Shown piece after piece: positions 30,301-43,115 of a stretch of 64,000 nt of DNA. Within the stretch, counting starts at the first letter, position 1. Each line of letters begins with the position of its first letter. Source of the stretch: Morinoia aosen (lineage: Eukaryota > Arthropoda > Malacostraca > Amphipoda > Talitridae); NCBI GenBank assembly GCA_030386875.1, contig CM059572.1:39801732-39865731 (forward strand), given 5' to 3'. The notes below the pieces were generated by a model, which was not told where the DNA came from, made no database searches, and was given only the letters and a program-made list of their open reading frames with translations. A program made the position numbers and the translations under genes.

Positions 30301-33300
30301 TTAAGCTCTGAAATCCATCTACATTACTTTCACGATATCGGTGTCCATGCAGTCCAGACCTAGTTGGTTATTGTCTAAATACGGACCTGATAGAAATTTT
30401 CTTTTTGCTATAGGAAAACGCAACCTGCTCTATATTTACGCTTGTATAAATCGTATATTTTAAGCAGGCTGGATGCTGAGTTATCTGCATACGAAGAAAA
30501 CTTCCTTCGACTGATACATTTGAATGAAGGGAAATAGCAATTTTCATGTTTCGTAGAAAGTGGATTTTAGCGAACCTTATTGATTGGACAGTAATATCAC
30601 AATTATGTTTCGCAGGTATGAATTTTGATTCTAAAAAATTAAAATACAAATATATGTATGGGGCTTATCGTAATATAAATACCAATTAGTGCCGTGGACG
30701 CACTTTCAAAATTCATTTTTCGTTTTCGAAAAGGTGGCGGAAATGCTCATTAGTCCATTTCTGCCGAACACACAACGGAACAGCGTCTTGGACGTGTCCG
30801 ACTATTTGTGGCCCACAACCCACGCGGTGGTTCACATGAAGGCACAAGTTGAGCCCGACATCGCTGGTTTCATCAAGCCCTTCTCCCTTAGTGTAAGTAG
30901 AAAGTGTCAGCAAAGAATTTTCAAAGTACTGTGGTACATTTGAGCACCAAAACTCTAATGAAGTCCACCCGTATTCAGTAAATTTATTCCCTCTGAAAAA
31001 AATTGTGTGAACTTTTGCTCGTGTTACTCCTAAATTAACTCCGCACTGTCCCGGGCCCTTCATTGTTTTGACCGAGCTCCTCGTATAGTGTCTGGACATA
31101 TCACCGGAGCTGCGAACTATCTTGGACTTGCTTCTAGCTGGCTAACCTCAAAGCACTTTCGTCGCTTTCTCTCATCTAAACCCTTCATTTCCTACAGAAA
31201 TCTGGCCGTTCCTAATTCATTGCGTCATTGAGCAGGAGCTTTTTACTAGCACTTAGAGTTGGGATTTTCAGATCCTTCGGCAGCTGATGGTGGATCGATT
31301 CTACAGGGACGATTTTATTGAGACCAGGATGTTTTTCTTGCAGCTGTAAGTTTTTTCATTTCGACCTGATATCACTTCTCATTTTACGATTTTCTCAGCG
31401 TGAACGAAAGTCTTTCAGGGTCTCCAGTGCCGGCTTTTTTGGTAGTACGCCATGGAGCAGAACTCAGAGTCGGTTTTTCGAAGCTGTAAATTGTAAGTCT
31501 AAGGCTGTGTGTATGACTAAAATTCCGTACAGTAACCGGAAGTGGGCTCGCCACTTTTTGTAATAAAAGTTTTGTAGGACCAATCCTAATCACCAGAAGA
31601 CATGTAAGATTTTGTTCATGTGAGAAAGGGTAATGCATCGAAGCCAGTTGTTTTTAGGGTATGAAGATGAATCGAAAATAGTTGTTACTATTGAAAAAAA
31701 TTGTATTTGGAAATCTCAAACTCCGAATCTTGTAAATCTCCGAATTTCAGGTATCAAGGATGTCAGCGACGGATTCTCGCTATGCCTGGAAAGAATGACC
31801 TCAAAAGGCTGAACGTGGGATATCATTGAAAAATAATTATTTTCAAATTACATCCTGATGAGGGGTTATCTCCAATTTAAATTTAACGGTCAAGACTCAA
31901 TTCCCGACCTATCGTTGGAGGACAAGGCTGTATCACCAGGCTCTTCAGCCGGCATGAGTAGTCTATGTAGTGTTTTTCACGGACAATCTTATTCCAGCTA
32001 CCAGCTGCCACATAAATGTAAACAAACGAGGCTTTACACAGACCTGGCTGTACATCCTGGGAGTGTTCCTAGCCTTCAGCTGCAGCTTGTACTTCCTCCT
32101 GTGGACACAAACACGACGTGGGAGCGCTAAATCATCAAGGTGAGTCTTAGTATGTGTAACTTCTACTCTTTAATGTTCATAATGTGATATTTTCTTCAAA
32201 AATTGAAGGCAAGACGTTGCGCTTCAGATGTGGTCCAGGGTTCAACGCCCAGCAAACTGCATTGCATATTTGCCGGAGAAATCGATTCTTCTGGTGATAC
32301 AGAAAAAAAGGCGGCAAGAAATTGTACAAGGAGACCTTCCTACTCAATGAGTTTTCATTTCACTCTATGCTGCCTTAGTTGATAGTTGGAAACTATTGTA
32401 ATTTAAAAAATACAACTGCAAAGAGGAGAGATCAATGAGGCTTCTTTCAAAAGTTCTCTTGGAGAGTTAAGATGAATCGTTAGGCATCTAGAATCTCGGC
32501 ATGTTAGGTCTAATAAATTTAAACTATTCGTACAATAGATTATTATTATTTTGTCTACATATGTATCTTAACTTACCACGCGCTAAGTTGTTCGGCATAT
32601 TTTCAATTTTACAATATCAAACCATCAACGGTCGCCCAAGCCTCGGCTGTCCCTGTGCCCTTTTAAGAAGAGTTTCTTCTTCAACTCATGGTACCTTTTT
32701 AGTATGATGGGAAACATCTGTGAACTCGTTTTGCTCCAAATGGCATTAAATAACGCAACTTAATGTTCTCTATATTGCTCTCTTTCATTAGGGAAGCCCC
32801 ATTGTTGCTCGTTAACATTATTATTATTTTTTTCAGTCGGTATTTTTGGTTCATTGCGGCGGCATCATGACAGTTATGCATTAGAATTAGGAATAAAGCT
32901 AAACAAACTTTAAGCTCTAAAATCCTTCACAATTTTTTTACGATATCGTTGTCTTTTAAGCCTACACATATTTTGTTGCTGCGTAACGAAATTTTCCAAG
33001 AAGGTAATAGAAACAAACATTTCGAGTTTATAGTGAGTCATAATAAAAAACCTCAAGTATACGCCGAGCACTGAAGATTTAGAACGCCTCAAATAAGTAA
33101 TTTGTACATACGGTTTCAAACAGAAGAGGTTTTCTTATCATTTCAGGGGCGTCGGTCGACCTACCATGATGCGTGACGTCATCACTGTCCTCTTCACAGT
33201 TCTGAGGCTCATGCTGAGTCAGCGTAAGCTGCTCAGTACTTGTCTTCGGCATCAAATTCAAATTTTAACTTTATTAGAGCTTGCGTTTGACACAACTTAT

Positions 33301-36300
33301 GGAGAGTGAAATTTACGCAGCTCACCAGACTCTCACATATTTTAATTCTGTTGAAATTTTTGAAAATAGTCTTGTTCTTTTCAAGCCCTACGTAAAACTA
33401 CGGTATGTTATTTTTTTTTGGACAAAACAGTACGCTGCAAAGGATAGATTTTCTGTTTTTAATCCTAATATCCTATAAAGTATAGAAAACTGCTGGTCTT
33501 CTCATTTAATGTGGCAGCTTGTAACGTTTCACTATTATCTTAAGTGAAATAAGCACTGTTTGGAATTTTCAGACTTGACGAACACATGGCGTTCCTCGAA
33601 GATATAAATAACTGATGACGACGGAACCACCCAAGCTGGTTACCTGAGATTCCTGTGATCTCAATTCACCAAATTTAACCAATTGTTGAGGTGAAATTTG
33701 ACGTTTCATTTTTTGAAATGGTTATTCTTCATAACACCAGACTTCTTCAGTACACCAGCGGATAGAGAACAATGTTTAACCTTCGAACCATAAACCTACT
33801 TGAATGACAAGGCTTCTGATTCAGTACTTTAAAACCAAGTTAAATTATATTCCCCCAACAAATTCTGATACATTAGCGCAAATAATTATTTCATAAGTGT
33901 TAACATGAGGTATCCCACTATCTCAAGCTTATGTACATAATTCGTTTCTCAAATTCCGATGTTGTGAAGAGAATCTAAGTAAAACTACTTCATCCTTGCA
34001 GCTGCAGAGGGAGACCGGCGCCTGTCCGCGAGTCGCGTGCTGCTGGCCACGATGATCGCGAGTTGGCTCATCCTCGGCACCATGTACAAGACCTTCCTCA
34101 TGTCCATGCTCGTGCTGCCGAGGGTCCCTGAGCCCTTCAGCAGCCTCGAGGAGCTCGTCACCAGGCGCCCTATGCCCTACCTGGTCGTGCGCGGCTCGTT
34201 CCTTCACACCGCACTCCAGGTGCGGATGTCTTTTTTGTCCGGTTCAGAAAATTACTCCTGCTCTAGCCGTGATATAGGGAGTCCACAGTATCTTAAAGAA
34301 AATTTTCTATCGACAGTTTGAAATTTGTATGATGTTTGTGTGTTGGAACGAAAAATGTTTGGTTTCGTCAGGCGGAAATAAATGGGAATAAGCAAGCCTT
34401 ATCAACGTAAAATGGTAATAACACATTTCCATGCGTCAAGAGTAGAAAGAAAAACAGTTTTTCTAATAAAGTTGATATAAAAATATCCGTGTTGATTTAG
34501 CAGCGGTCAAATGAGTGTGTAAATCACAATATGGGATAGAGGTTACTCAGTCAAATGAAGTTAATGTTCGTATTGCTTATATATTATTTGTATTGTACGT
34601 GAGTGTATTAATTAAGTACAAATATATGAAAAGCTAGTGATTGAATTTGTTATCATTTTCAAGATGTGTGTTATAAGTACTTACGCAGTAACTAATGGCT
34701 AATTAAATTCGTTTAAAGAGTCAAAAGATAAAGGTGGCCGTATTTTGAGTGGAGCCAACAGGATTCTCACCACCTGAATAGTTAATCAAATATATTCTAT
34801 CTAGTATAACTTTGAAGAATAAAGATCACGTTAAGCTGATGAATGTTTTCAGTTTGCTGATAAGTCAATGCGCTTCAAAGCCATATGTGTAGTTTGTTTA
34901 GTCATCGAATCGCCTCTCAGCTAAAGCTAAAAACAGTTTTTCGACCAATGAAGTAATAGTATTATTTTATGTGTTATTATTGTCAACGGTATTTCAAATG
35001 CCGACCCTCTGAGCTCAGAGCCGAGCCGTTTTGGTGAGTATAGGGATCGTGAAAATGTCCTCTTTTCTTCAACAAGTTTCACTTGTTTAGTTTGCGATTG
35101 AGTAGAAAAAACATGGTAACAACAACAAAAAAAGTAAAAAACAAAAACAAAAAACACGAAATCATGATGTATACATGGTTATATCACAATGAGGGTAAAA
35201 CTTATTTGTGACTAAATGTGAGCTGGTTAAGAATTTAAAGATTCATTAAGCAAATTGGTTTTTGATTGTGAGAGTGAAAACTCTGCGAAAGATTTCATCT
35301 AAAATGATTTGTGAACATGATAAGAAAAAAGTCTAACAGAGAGGTTATTTTGAATATGCTTGAAGTAGTTATTAATTATTTTAGTTGAGTTTGAACATTT
35401 TCTTATCAATTTCCAGTTGCTTGAATTTCCCCCAGGTAGGAAAGTGTTAATTTTCCGAAAAACTCCCACAAATAAAAATAAATTTGCATTGTCAAAAAAT
35501 TGCTTCGAATTGGAATTGGCTCACACTGATGTGCTCCGATCTTTCCACCATGCCTAGGAAGCAAACCTCGACTCGACCCTGGGAAGAGTGAACGCAAATA
35601 TCGGGCTGCAGGAGAATAACTTCACGAAAGTTCTGCAATTCTTGACGGAGGAGCGATACGCGGTTCTTGCCTCCCGCAGTTCCATCTACGGGGCCATAAA
35701 CGTCATTTTCGCTCAGGTGTGTTGGGAGAGGGCATCACTTTGCACGCGTTCGTGGGAAGTAGCAAGCAGTGAAAGCAGTTCCCTTCAGATCTGTGAGTTG
35801 GAGGGCTATGGAAGCACTAAATCTAGAAATCGTAAATGATCAGTTTAGAATTTTTTCAACGAGGGACTAAGAAGACAATGTATAGCAGTTACTCTCTTCT
35901 AACGTAAGTGTGAGATGCATAGCTCAGAGAATTAAACCAATGATTGTTCAAGAGTCATGTTAGTTTTTTCTTGAATGACGGTCATACGAGACTCGCTCGG
36001 AAGTAACAAAATGGAGTGATTTTTTAAATTTTCCATTTGCAGACTCGCACTTGTCCTCTGGCACTGAAGGACTCGTTCCTGACTGCATGGCTCGCTGTTG
36101 GGTTCCCGAAGAACTCGCCGCTCCTCCCTCGATTTAACATTCAGTAATTCCTTTAACTGCATAGCCCACGCGCCGCATCGAATATAGAAATATGTTTCGT
36201 GGTCGCTGAAAAGAATTCAATTAGTCAAGAATTAGTTAGGATAACGTAATTGACATTTTGACAAACTGTGTCATCGGCAGAAAGTTCATTATTTCGATTA

Positions 36301-37884
36301 AACGTTTCAAATATAAAAGTATTTGAGTTGAATTTGTTATGAAGTACAAGTAAACGTGTACTGTACGAGAACGTGGAATGCGTATGAGACGATAGCACAA
36401 ATGGATGAGAAACTAATAAATGAGTAACAATTACAATATTTCCAGACAGATTTCCTGCAAAAATGTACTGTTCATGCTTCTGGGCCTCCGAAGGGACTAT
36501 TTCCAAAATTTCAATAAAAGAAAAGCAAAACTTAAGAAGTCGACATTCTTCAGTGCTTTTTAAATACCCAAAACAAGATTTTTTCTTAATTCATCAAAGT
36601 TTGGGAGTTTTTACGACAGGTGCTGTTCATTTCAAGAAATGCAGGTACGAAGTGAGCGCACGCTTTTCTTCTGCATGCTCATGCTATGATGATAAATCTT
36701 GGCGTGCGCCACCAGCGGAAAGCGTCTTGCAAGTTTAGCAAGCTTTCGATATAATTACATGGACATAATAGCAGTCTTTCCATCACTGTTGCACCAGACT
36801 GCACTCTTGAAGTGATGTTGTGGTTATTAGTTTTGTTGTAGTGCAGTAAAAGTATTCTGTTCCAAGAGCGTAATCTATTCGGCATCTTTTATATTCTTAA
36901 AAGAATGCAGCCTCTTCGATGAACTTGTTCTCACCACATAAAGTAGAATTTCGAAGTAGAATTTTCTTGTTAGCGTTTACTACAGTTGTTACTTAGTAAA
37001 AAGTTAGGATCACACAGAACATCTCACAGCCTGGACGCCATTACCGGCATGCCACGCATGTTGCAAACCCACCGTTGTGTACCTTCCAAAAGAGAGTGAG
37101 AGGCACCAAGCAAAATGAGGTCGTAGGTTCTTAGAGTCATCAGCGCTTTGCATTATTATTGTCTCATCACCCTAAAATGTCTCACGTCTGCATCGTTACT
37201 TTCGTGCGCTGATTTTCAGGCTGCAGAGGCTGCGCGAGAGCGGAATTGTGGACAAAATTGAACGCAAGTGGCTCAAGAACACTTCCCGCTGCCTTGAAGC
37301 GGTCGAAGAAGCGAGAACTCTGAGGCCTTTAGAAATGCGAGATTTCTACGGCGTATTCCTCCTCTACGTCGGCGGTAATTTAGCCAGCTTCATTAGGATA
37401 GCTCCTGTGAAGTTCTCTCTTTAATTAAACTGAAACAAGATTACAGCGTAGAATACGCTGGGGAATATGCAGTTACTGATGACAGTGGAAATGCACTCAG
37501 AAGGAAATTATACCTACGAGACATTTTGTTTTGTAAGCTGCATGAATTAGTTGAAGAAAAATAGTGGGAAATGGTTGCAACTAACTACAAGTAGCTTAAA
37601 GAACTAATAGAATAATCGGACATAATCTTTGAATCAGTTGACCACGAAAGTTTTCTCTAGAAATGGAAAGTAGAGCACAATGAAATTCTCCAAGCATCAC
37701 AAAATTTCTCAAAGTATCTACATCGATTTTTTGTTAATTAGAAGCGATGCAGTTAGGATTTAACGTGTGTTTCCTTTGAGCAGGTCTCACCTTGGCGACA
37801 GTTACGTTCGTTTTTGAAGTTAATCTGCGAAGGAAAATTGCAGCGAAAGAAAACACGGGCACTCGAGCGGCTTCGATGACTTGA
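27267..37884 (+). CDS. Ionotropic receptor (IR) gene 1, 11 exons to the stop codon
   Basis: Variant ionotropic-glutamate-receptor family; IRs are ligand-gated cation channels in sensory-neuron dendrites. Exons: 27267-27361, 28003-28100, 30152-30242, 30734-30892, 32042-32139, 33147-33223, 34002-34219, 35558-35716, 36043-36143, 37220-37374, 37784-37884. From exon 2 on, all splice sites are GT-AG and all phases match (419 codons including stop). Order: S1 ligand lobe (PPYIANEP, WTGAIGE, TQR with the family Arg, DIAGFIKPFSLS), M1 (TWLYILGVFLAFSCSLYFLL), pore loop, M2, S2, M3 (FYGVFLLYVGG-LTLATVTFVFEVNL). The amino-terminal exons and ATG are not found. Very divergent, so probably a tuning receptor rather than a co-receptor such as IR25a (inference). 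Confidence 0.9.
27720..27935 (+). repeat. Probable tRNA-derived SINE
   Basis: Pol III-like box A (TAGTGGTTAAGAG, 27735-27747) and a box-B-like GTGAGTTTGACTCAC at 27771-27785, 36 bp apart as in a tRNA, followed by an unrelated body. Lies in an IR1 intron. No cloverleaf fits well enough to call a tRNA gene. Confidence 0.5.
28003..28100 (+). CDS. IR1 exon, S1 start
   Basis: Acceptor ggctcccccag, donor GTGAGA; 98 bp, phase 0 to 2. Codes for MPPYIANEP and ALDLVNIIFRTMNL, the start of the glutamate-receptor-like S1 lobe. Confidence 0.9.
28101..30151. other. IR1 intron with possible Helitron-like fragment and exon duplicate
   Basis: Begins near a tctatactataataagagcc motif (about 28120) with ccgtcggtcggtctgtctg, of a kind often seen at Helitron-like ends (weak). 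Otherwise AT-rich. The decayed exon copy at its 3' end is listed separately. Confidence 0.4.
29911..30055 (+). pseudogene. Decayed tandem duplicate of an IR1 exon
   Basis: Repeats the segment 30061-30209: shared upstream intron (gttgaggttcgcat, tcgtataatt) and exon (GTGAAGGAGGCGCGGGACAA onward to CCCAACGGGTCG). The acceptor cag|C has become cac|C and the copy ends before WTGAIGE, so it should not be spliced in. Confidence 0.85.
30152..30242 (+). CDS. IR1 exon, S1 middle
   Basis: Acceptor ctttctcag, donor GTGAGT; 91 bp, phase 2 to 0. Codes for YTVKEARDKEVGALQPNG and SWTGAIGETARG; the WTGxxGE block is a hallmark of IR S1 lobes. Confidence 0.92.
30734..30892 (+). CDS. IR1 exon, S1 end
   Basis: 159 bp, phase 0 both ends, donor GTAAGT. 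Codes for VAEMLISPFLPNTQRNS (the Arg is at the position that binds the ligand carboxylate in glutamate receptors), DVSDYLWP, and DIAGFIKPFSLS before M1. Confidence 0.93.
32042..32139 (+). CDS. IR1 exon, M1 membrane helix
   Basis: Acceptor tttacacag, donor GTGAGT; 98 bp, phase 0 to 2. Codes for TWLYILGVFLAFSCSLYFLL and a basic tail. Confidence 0.92.
33147..33223 (+). CDS. IR1 exon, pore loop
   Basis: Acceptor atttcag, donor GTAAGC; 77 bp, phase 2 to 1. Codes for MMRDVITVLFTVLRLMLSQ, joining to a Pro codon as in the IR pore pattern LxxLxGQP. It is the only exon in this interval whose phases bridge M1 and M2. Confidence 0.8.
34002..34219 (+). CDS. IR1 exon, M2 and start of S2
   Basis: Acceptor catccttgcag; 218 bp, phase 1 to 0. 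Codes for VLLATMIASWLILGTMYKTF (M2), then FSSLEELVTRRPMPYLV, the usual IR tLeeLv motif. Noticeably GC-rich compared with its introns. Confidence 0.93.
35558..35716 (+). CDS. IR1 exon, S2 middle
   Basis: Acceptor accatgcctag, donor GTGTGT; 159 bp, phase 0. Codes for QENNFTKVLQFLTEERYAVL and SSIYGAINVIFAQ. Confidence 0.9.
36043..36143 (+). CDS. IR1 exon, S2
   Basis: Acceptor ttccatttgcag, donor GTAATT; 101 bp, phase 0 to 2. Codes for LKDSFLTAWLAVGFPKNSPL, a typical IR segment (fpK.sPl). Confidence 0.92.
37220..37374 (+). CDS. IR1 exon, S2 end and start of M3
   Basis: Acceptor tgattttcag, donor GTAATT; 155 bp, phase 2 to 1. Codes for LRESGIVDKIERKWL (the IR iK.WL motif), LEMRDFYGVFLLYVGG and the first half of M3. 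Confidence 0.93.
37784..37884 (+). CDS. IR1 last exon, M3 end and C-terminus
   Basis: Acceptor ctttgagcag; phase 1; ends TGA at 37882-37884. Codes for LTLATVTFVFEVNLRRKIAA and a short cytosolic tail, the usual IR C-terminus. Confidence 0.92.
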
Positions 37885-40800
37885 ACTTTCGGAATAATGA
37901 CTGGAGCTCAGGAGAACTAACGGGAGTTTTTATGCGTGATCTCGACCCTTCGGCTGCAACAAAATGTAGCGTTGGAATTGAGTATTTTCTTAATCAAGTC
38001 TATATTAGTCCGTTTTTTTTCTCGCGACTGGTAACACACTCACAACTTGATGAGCGAAATTGCTTTCGTTGTTGATGATACTCTTCAGCAGTAGCCGACA
38101 GTGTTTAGGTAATTTGGTTTTCGTTTACATATCAGGAAACGCAAATTTCACAGATGTGCGTGTAATTTTGGTAAAAATATTTTAAGTGAACGATGTATTT
38201 GCATTTTGAACACGCACATAAATGCTGACGATATCGCTTAAATGCTAAGTCAATTGTTGGGAGTATCCTCAGAAAATCAACTGTTTTGACCATAATTCTG
38301 GCCGGTATTCGTTGAAGATGCTCATTCATTTTTTATCTATTTATAGTTCTGGTTAGAGAAAATTCGTCGATATCTTCGAGATGTTTTAAAAATTGTTCCT
38401 TTCTTCAGAAATACTTTAGCAACACTAAACCTATTAAAATAATTATTTTGTTCGGTAACACCTGTTGACAGAAATTAATGAAAAATCTGGTTTCTATTGA
38501 ACACACTAAGCTCAAAACTAACGCATTCAATTTTGAGATCCATAAAGTTAAAGTACATCAAACGAAAATATCAAAGCAATAAATTTCACGGCGCTGTTGA
38601 GTTTCATTTCCTGTGTGATGCAAACCTGATCACTAAAAAGAGGACAGTCATTTTCAAATTTAGGTTATGTTAATAAATAGGAAAATTGAAGCATTACAAC
38701 ATTTAAGCAGATGAAAGAATGAAAGATCTATGGCGACCAGGAATAGACATACTCGTCTCCCTCATGGGATGAGAAAATTTCATGTGAGAATTTTTCAATA
38801 AATAAATTGTGATGAGTGTCTTTCACCGTTCATTCGTAAATTATGGGAATCCTTTTAGTTTTAAAAACTATTTCTTAAAATCTCTGATTTGTTATCCGAT
38901 CACCCAAATAATTAAATATTAAATACTCTCGACACTATGAATTCCATTTTAAAAACTCTGTCATTTTCTAATATCTGCTTTATAGAAATAGCTCAAGTAG
39001 GCTCTTAAGCTCTAACTTTGAGGGAAACAAGCAAGGTTATATGCTCACAATCACCTCTGCATTTTACCATTTGTTCACGTGAATTAATTTATCCGATTTC
39101 CATTTTACCTAACTTCGGAAATATGCTCTCAGAAAAACAATTCTGCGATTTATAAAGCATTTCCTAAATTGTTCATAGTTCCCTTAGTTCAGCAAACCTC
39201 TGTGCCATTCCAACGAAAGTTTAATTGGTGTTTTTTTCCTAAAAACTTAAGTTTCACTCAAATTATCTAACTTTGGGGTAATATTTTGGCTCGCTAGCAG
39301 AGCGGCGTACCTGTTGTCTCTCAGATCCGACTTCATTGTCGTGATATGTTTATTATGGAAATTTCCAATCAATTTAAGATACCTGCGGATGTAACCTAAG
39401 TTTTATAATAGAAACACATGCAACTTATTTTCTTAGATTAGGATTTTGACCGTATTCGTTACTTGTGATGAATGAATTATGCAAACTATACAATGTGAAA
39501 CTGTAAATTTAGGAGAAAAATCATAGTTTTTAACCCCAGTAAAGAACAAAAATTCCTGAACAGTTAATAGTTTGTGCATTTGACACGAATCTGGGCATTA
39601 AAATTTTATACAGCACCTTAAAATCCTATGCTAAAATAAAAACCACATTCTAGGAATCCTACAAATCAAAGGGAAGCACTTTAGGAGAGCTGCCTGTATA
39701 CAACTGCCAAAAGCCATCTCATTCAACTCTGTTCCCGTAAATAAATTATCCTGCTGCTACTGTTCAAAGAAATCAATTTTGATGGTCTTTTTAGGAACAG
39801 ATCCATGAGAATCTTTAAAGGAACGGAATCTTGGAAATAGTTCAAGGATTTGAATCCCGGTGTCATACTGATAGCGTGTTTCATACAGTAAACTGAGTTA
39901 TCACTTTTTGCGCTATCAGTAACTATTGAAAAATGTACTTAAAGATACCTTTTAATTAAAGTTCCGTCGATTGGCGGTAATTGGAAAACCTCCTATCACA
40001 ATGAATGCCTAACCAAAACTTGTTAATGAAAAAGACACGAAAACTTTGAATGATAATGTAAGTATATTTTCATAATAAATGATTTAAACTTGTTCATGAT
40101 GAAGAGACGATAGTATATTTGTTGAAAAATGCCATCAGTAGACGTTCTTATTGTAGAAATATCTGTGATCTGTCTATGTGAATATGTATGCACTGCATCA
40201 CATCGGACCTCATGCTATCACTCAAGATATTTCACCAGACTAGTGCGCTAGTTAATTTAATAGATGGACCTGGTCTTTTTCACTTGACATGTACATCGTT
40301 TTTTAGAATCACATCAGTTGATGTTTATGAATATTTATTTGATTTTACACGACGAAGTTTTCCTCCCGTTGCTCTTTTAAAGGAAATATTTTTAGTTGTT
40401 TCTGCTTGTCACTTTTTCTTCTCGACTGCTTTAACACCTTTATTTTAATTGATTTATTCTTAGAAGCCATGAGAAAAAGTAATAAAACGTCACCAGGATA
40501 GAAAAAACTACGCATCGAAATGCAGTATCTTCAATATTTCAATTAATATCACTTAAGCGCTGCCGCTTTCAACATGCGTTTCAATATCTAGTCTAAGTAA
40601 TAAATGATTTGATCTTTGATGATTGATGCAAAGAGACGGAATCCCTCGTAATTTCGAGGAAGCTGAATAGAAACCTATACGTTCGTTTATTATCAACGCA
40701 CTAGAGACGTGGCGGAAAAAGCGTTCTCATGAAAATAATTTTTAAGACCAATCATGCCCTGTAGAGCACAACCTTCTTTATGCATGAGAACAGTCATTTT

Positions 40801-42316
40801 AAGATGACTTCCGCCTGAAATATTCTAATTTTCAGCAATAAAACAGCTTGCAGCTTAGAATTTAAACTGTTCACATGCTTAAAGTCACTTTGGAATTAAT
40901 GCTGGGGTAACTGAATATTTGAATGTATTGGTGAAACTGACTTCTTCAAGGAAGTGGTCGAAGCTACACCTGTATTTCGATTATTTTTTTTCGTGCTAGC
41001 CTCGCCTATATTCACCACTATTCACAACAGGAAGAATTCAACGGAAGATCTGTGCTACTACCACAGATCAACTACCTTCAGTTCCTTTTTTCATTTGCAG
41101 GATGATGTAATATTGAATAAAATGAGTGGATGTTATGCTTCTCGGGATGCTTGTGTTCCAAGACTACCTTCTTTACTTTGTAAAATAGTAAAGTTTGGCA
41201 CCCCTTACTCAGCAACAGCTATATTTACGACTCGATAGATACAAATGCATTTTTGTAGCTTGTTATTTCCACTGACTTTAAGTTGATCAAAACTAAGTGC
41301 AGCATTCATAAATTTTCCTCTCAAGCGAAGTGGTTATTATGGATTGCTACTTGTTATTGCTGGGCACGTCGAGAAAAGTATGCATGATAGATCGCTTAAT
41401 TGTGGATTTTTGAAATCATCATATTTTTAAAGTGATGTGTAGAAAGAGAATCTTGTATCTCAAAATTTGCCAGCGGTATAAAGATGAAAATGTACAGGGT
41501 AATCAAAGCCCCATATCATTAGAATAGTGAGCAATATTCTGACCTTTATCAAAAGAAATGCGCTGATGCAAGTCCAATGTTTCTTCTGGACTTTCAGATG
41601 ATTAAATGATTTCAGTTCCACCATAACGAATAAGTTGAGGTGAACAAGTGATGGATGACCTCTAGGTTGAACTTAATACAAATTTAATCACATCCCTGAT
41701 TGTGACGAATATAGTCTTTAGAATGTTGCGTTTTAAATGCTCAAAATAATCGAACGCTGATCACACACTATAGCTTCGCTGCACTACAGTCGCTCTCTCT
41801 GAGACGTAGCGCTCGTACTGCAGAACTGGTCACGCTTCAATGAGGTATTTATCCCTTGCTCATTCTCAAGTTTTCAAACAATTAAAAAGTACGTGCCTAC
41901 TTCAGTTCTTGATAACTCCAACCGAGGTTGGAGTTATCAAAAGCTAAATATCTACGAGGTTGTTTTTAGCTTTTTTGTGATGTTCGCTAACGAGGTGATA
42001 GTTTTTCAATTAAATTTTTTAAAAGAAAAATTGACCATTTGAATGTTTTGCAGGGAGGGATAATATCGTATCCGGTGGCTCCATCTATTTAATATATTTG
42101 ACCGTTAAAGGAGCCCTGTGTTTCATGTACCCATGACTTGAGTTCACAACAATCAAAATGGATTTAGACGTTACAGGCGTTTTAAAATGAAGCACTTACT
42201 TTTGCTATGGTTATGCTGTTCTTTGATTTGATTATCAAATGAGTTCAAAAAATATTCAGTTAATTAATCGAATAAAAGTCAATGCGTGAGGAGAACTTGC
42301 CCTCGATTGCTTGTAA
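37885..42316. other. 4.4-kb intergenic region between IR genes
   Basis: AT-rich, short unconvincing open frames only. Contains a 32-bp inverted repeat at 41909-41940. It should hold the IR1 3' UTR and possibly upstream exons of IR gene 2, but none could be supported. Confidence 0.5.
41909..41940. repeat. 15-bp perfect inverted repeat, 2-bp spacer
   Basis: TTGATAACTCCAACC, GA, then the exact complement. Could form a tight hairpin; no function assigned. Confidence 0.85.
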
Positions 42317-42720
42317 AACGGGAGGGGGATAATAATTTACACTTCAAGCCAGGGGGAAATATTTCAGGGGTGATAGTAATTAATTATTTACACTTTGAAT
42401 TCGGGGGAAATATTTGAGGGGTGATAATAATTAATTATTTACACTTTGAATTAGGGGGAAATATTTGAGGGGTGATAGTAATTAATTCTTTACACTTTGA
42501 ATTTGGGGGAAATATTTGAGGGGTGATAATAATTAATTATTTACACTTTGAATTAGGGGGAAATATTTGAGGGGTGATAGTAATTAATTATTTACACTTT
42601 GAATTAGGGAAAAATATTTGAGGGGTGATAATAATTAATTATTTACACTTTGAATTAGGGGGAAATATTTTGAGGGGAGGATAATAATTTAAACTTTGAA
42701 CCAGGGGGAAGGGGAAAATA
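42317..42720. repeat. 51-bp minisatellite, about 7 copies
   Basis: Unit contains gaggggtgata, taattaatta, tttacactttgaatt and agggggaaatattt; the spacing of aggggtgata is 51 bp. Copies alternate between gatagt and gataat, a two-unit higher-order pattern. Ends degenerate. About 250 bp upstream of the first IR2 exon. Confidence 0.9.
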
Positions 42721-42972
42721 TTTTAACGCTTGTTAAGAGTGCGGAACTTGAGATTCTCTACCGCGTCTCAATCCGACCTGGAGCCAACAATCACTGTACA
42801 TGAACTATTCATGCAATATTTTAGTCTGTTAGAGACACAGTCATGAGTTCTAAATGATCATCATCATAAAAGTTATTTTATGTATATTTACACCATAAAA
42901 GGATATTTGAAATTAAACGCACGAGATTGAATGGATGATGTTACTCATGAGTGGATTCCCTTATTTTGGCAG

Positions 42973-43115
42973 GACTCAAATCGTCAACTTGTATGATCAG
43001 GTGGACACACAACTTGGGCTCCTCTGCGCCGTCATGCCTGCAGCACCTGTCCGCAGTGCGGGTCGGGCGTGCATCAGAGCGGTGGCTTACTTCGTTGAGT
43101 ATCAGGCACCTCCGG
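42973..43115 (+). CDS. IR2 exon before the ligand-binding domain
   Basis: Acceptor attttggcag, donor GTAGCG (weak). 143 bp, acceptor phase 1, donor phase 0, as in IR1. The last ~22 residues align with the IR1 exon; the first part does not, and the exon is 48 bp longer. Confidence 0.5.

Noticed and set aside
31030..31640. Possible degenerate protein-coding relic on either strand
   Set aside because: No consistent frame or recognisable family; kept only the exon-like piece at 31274-31347 as a query.
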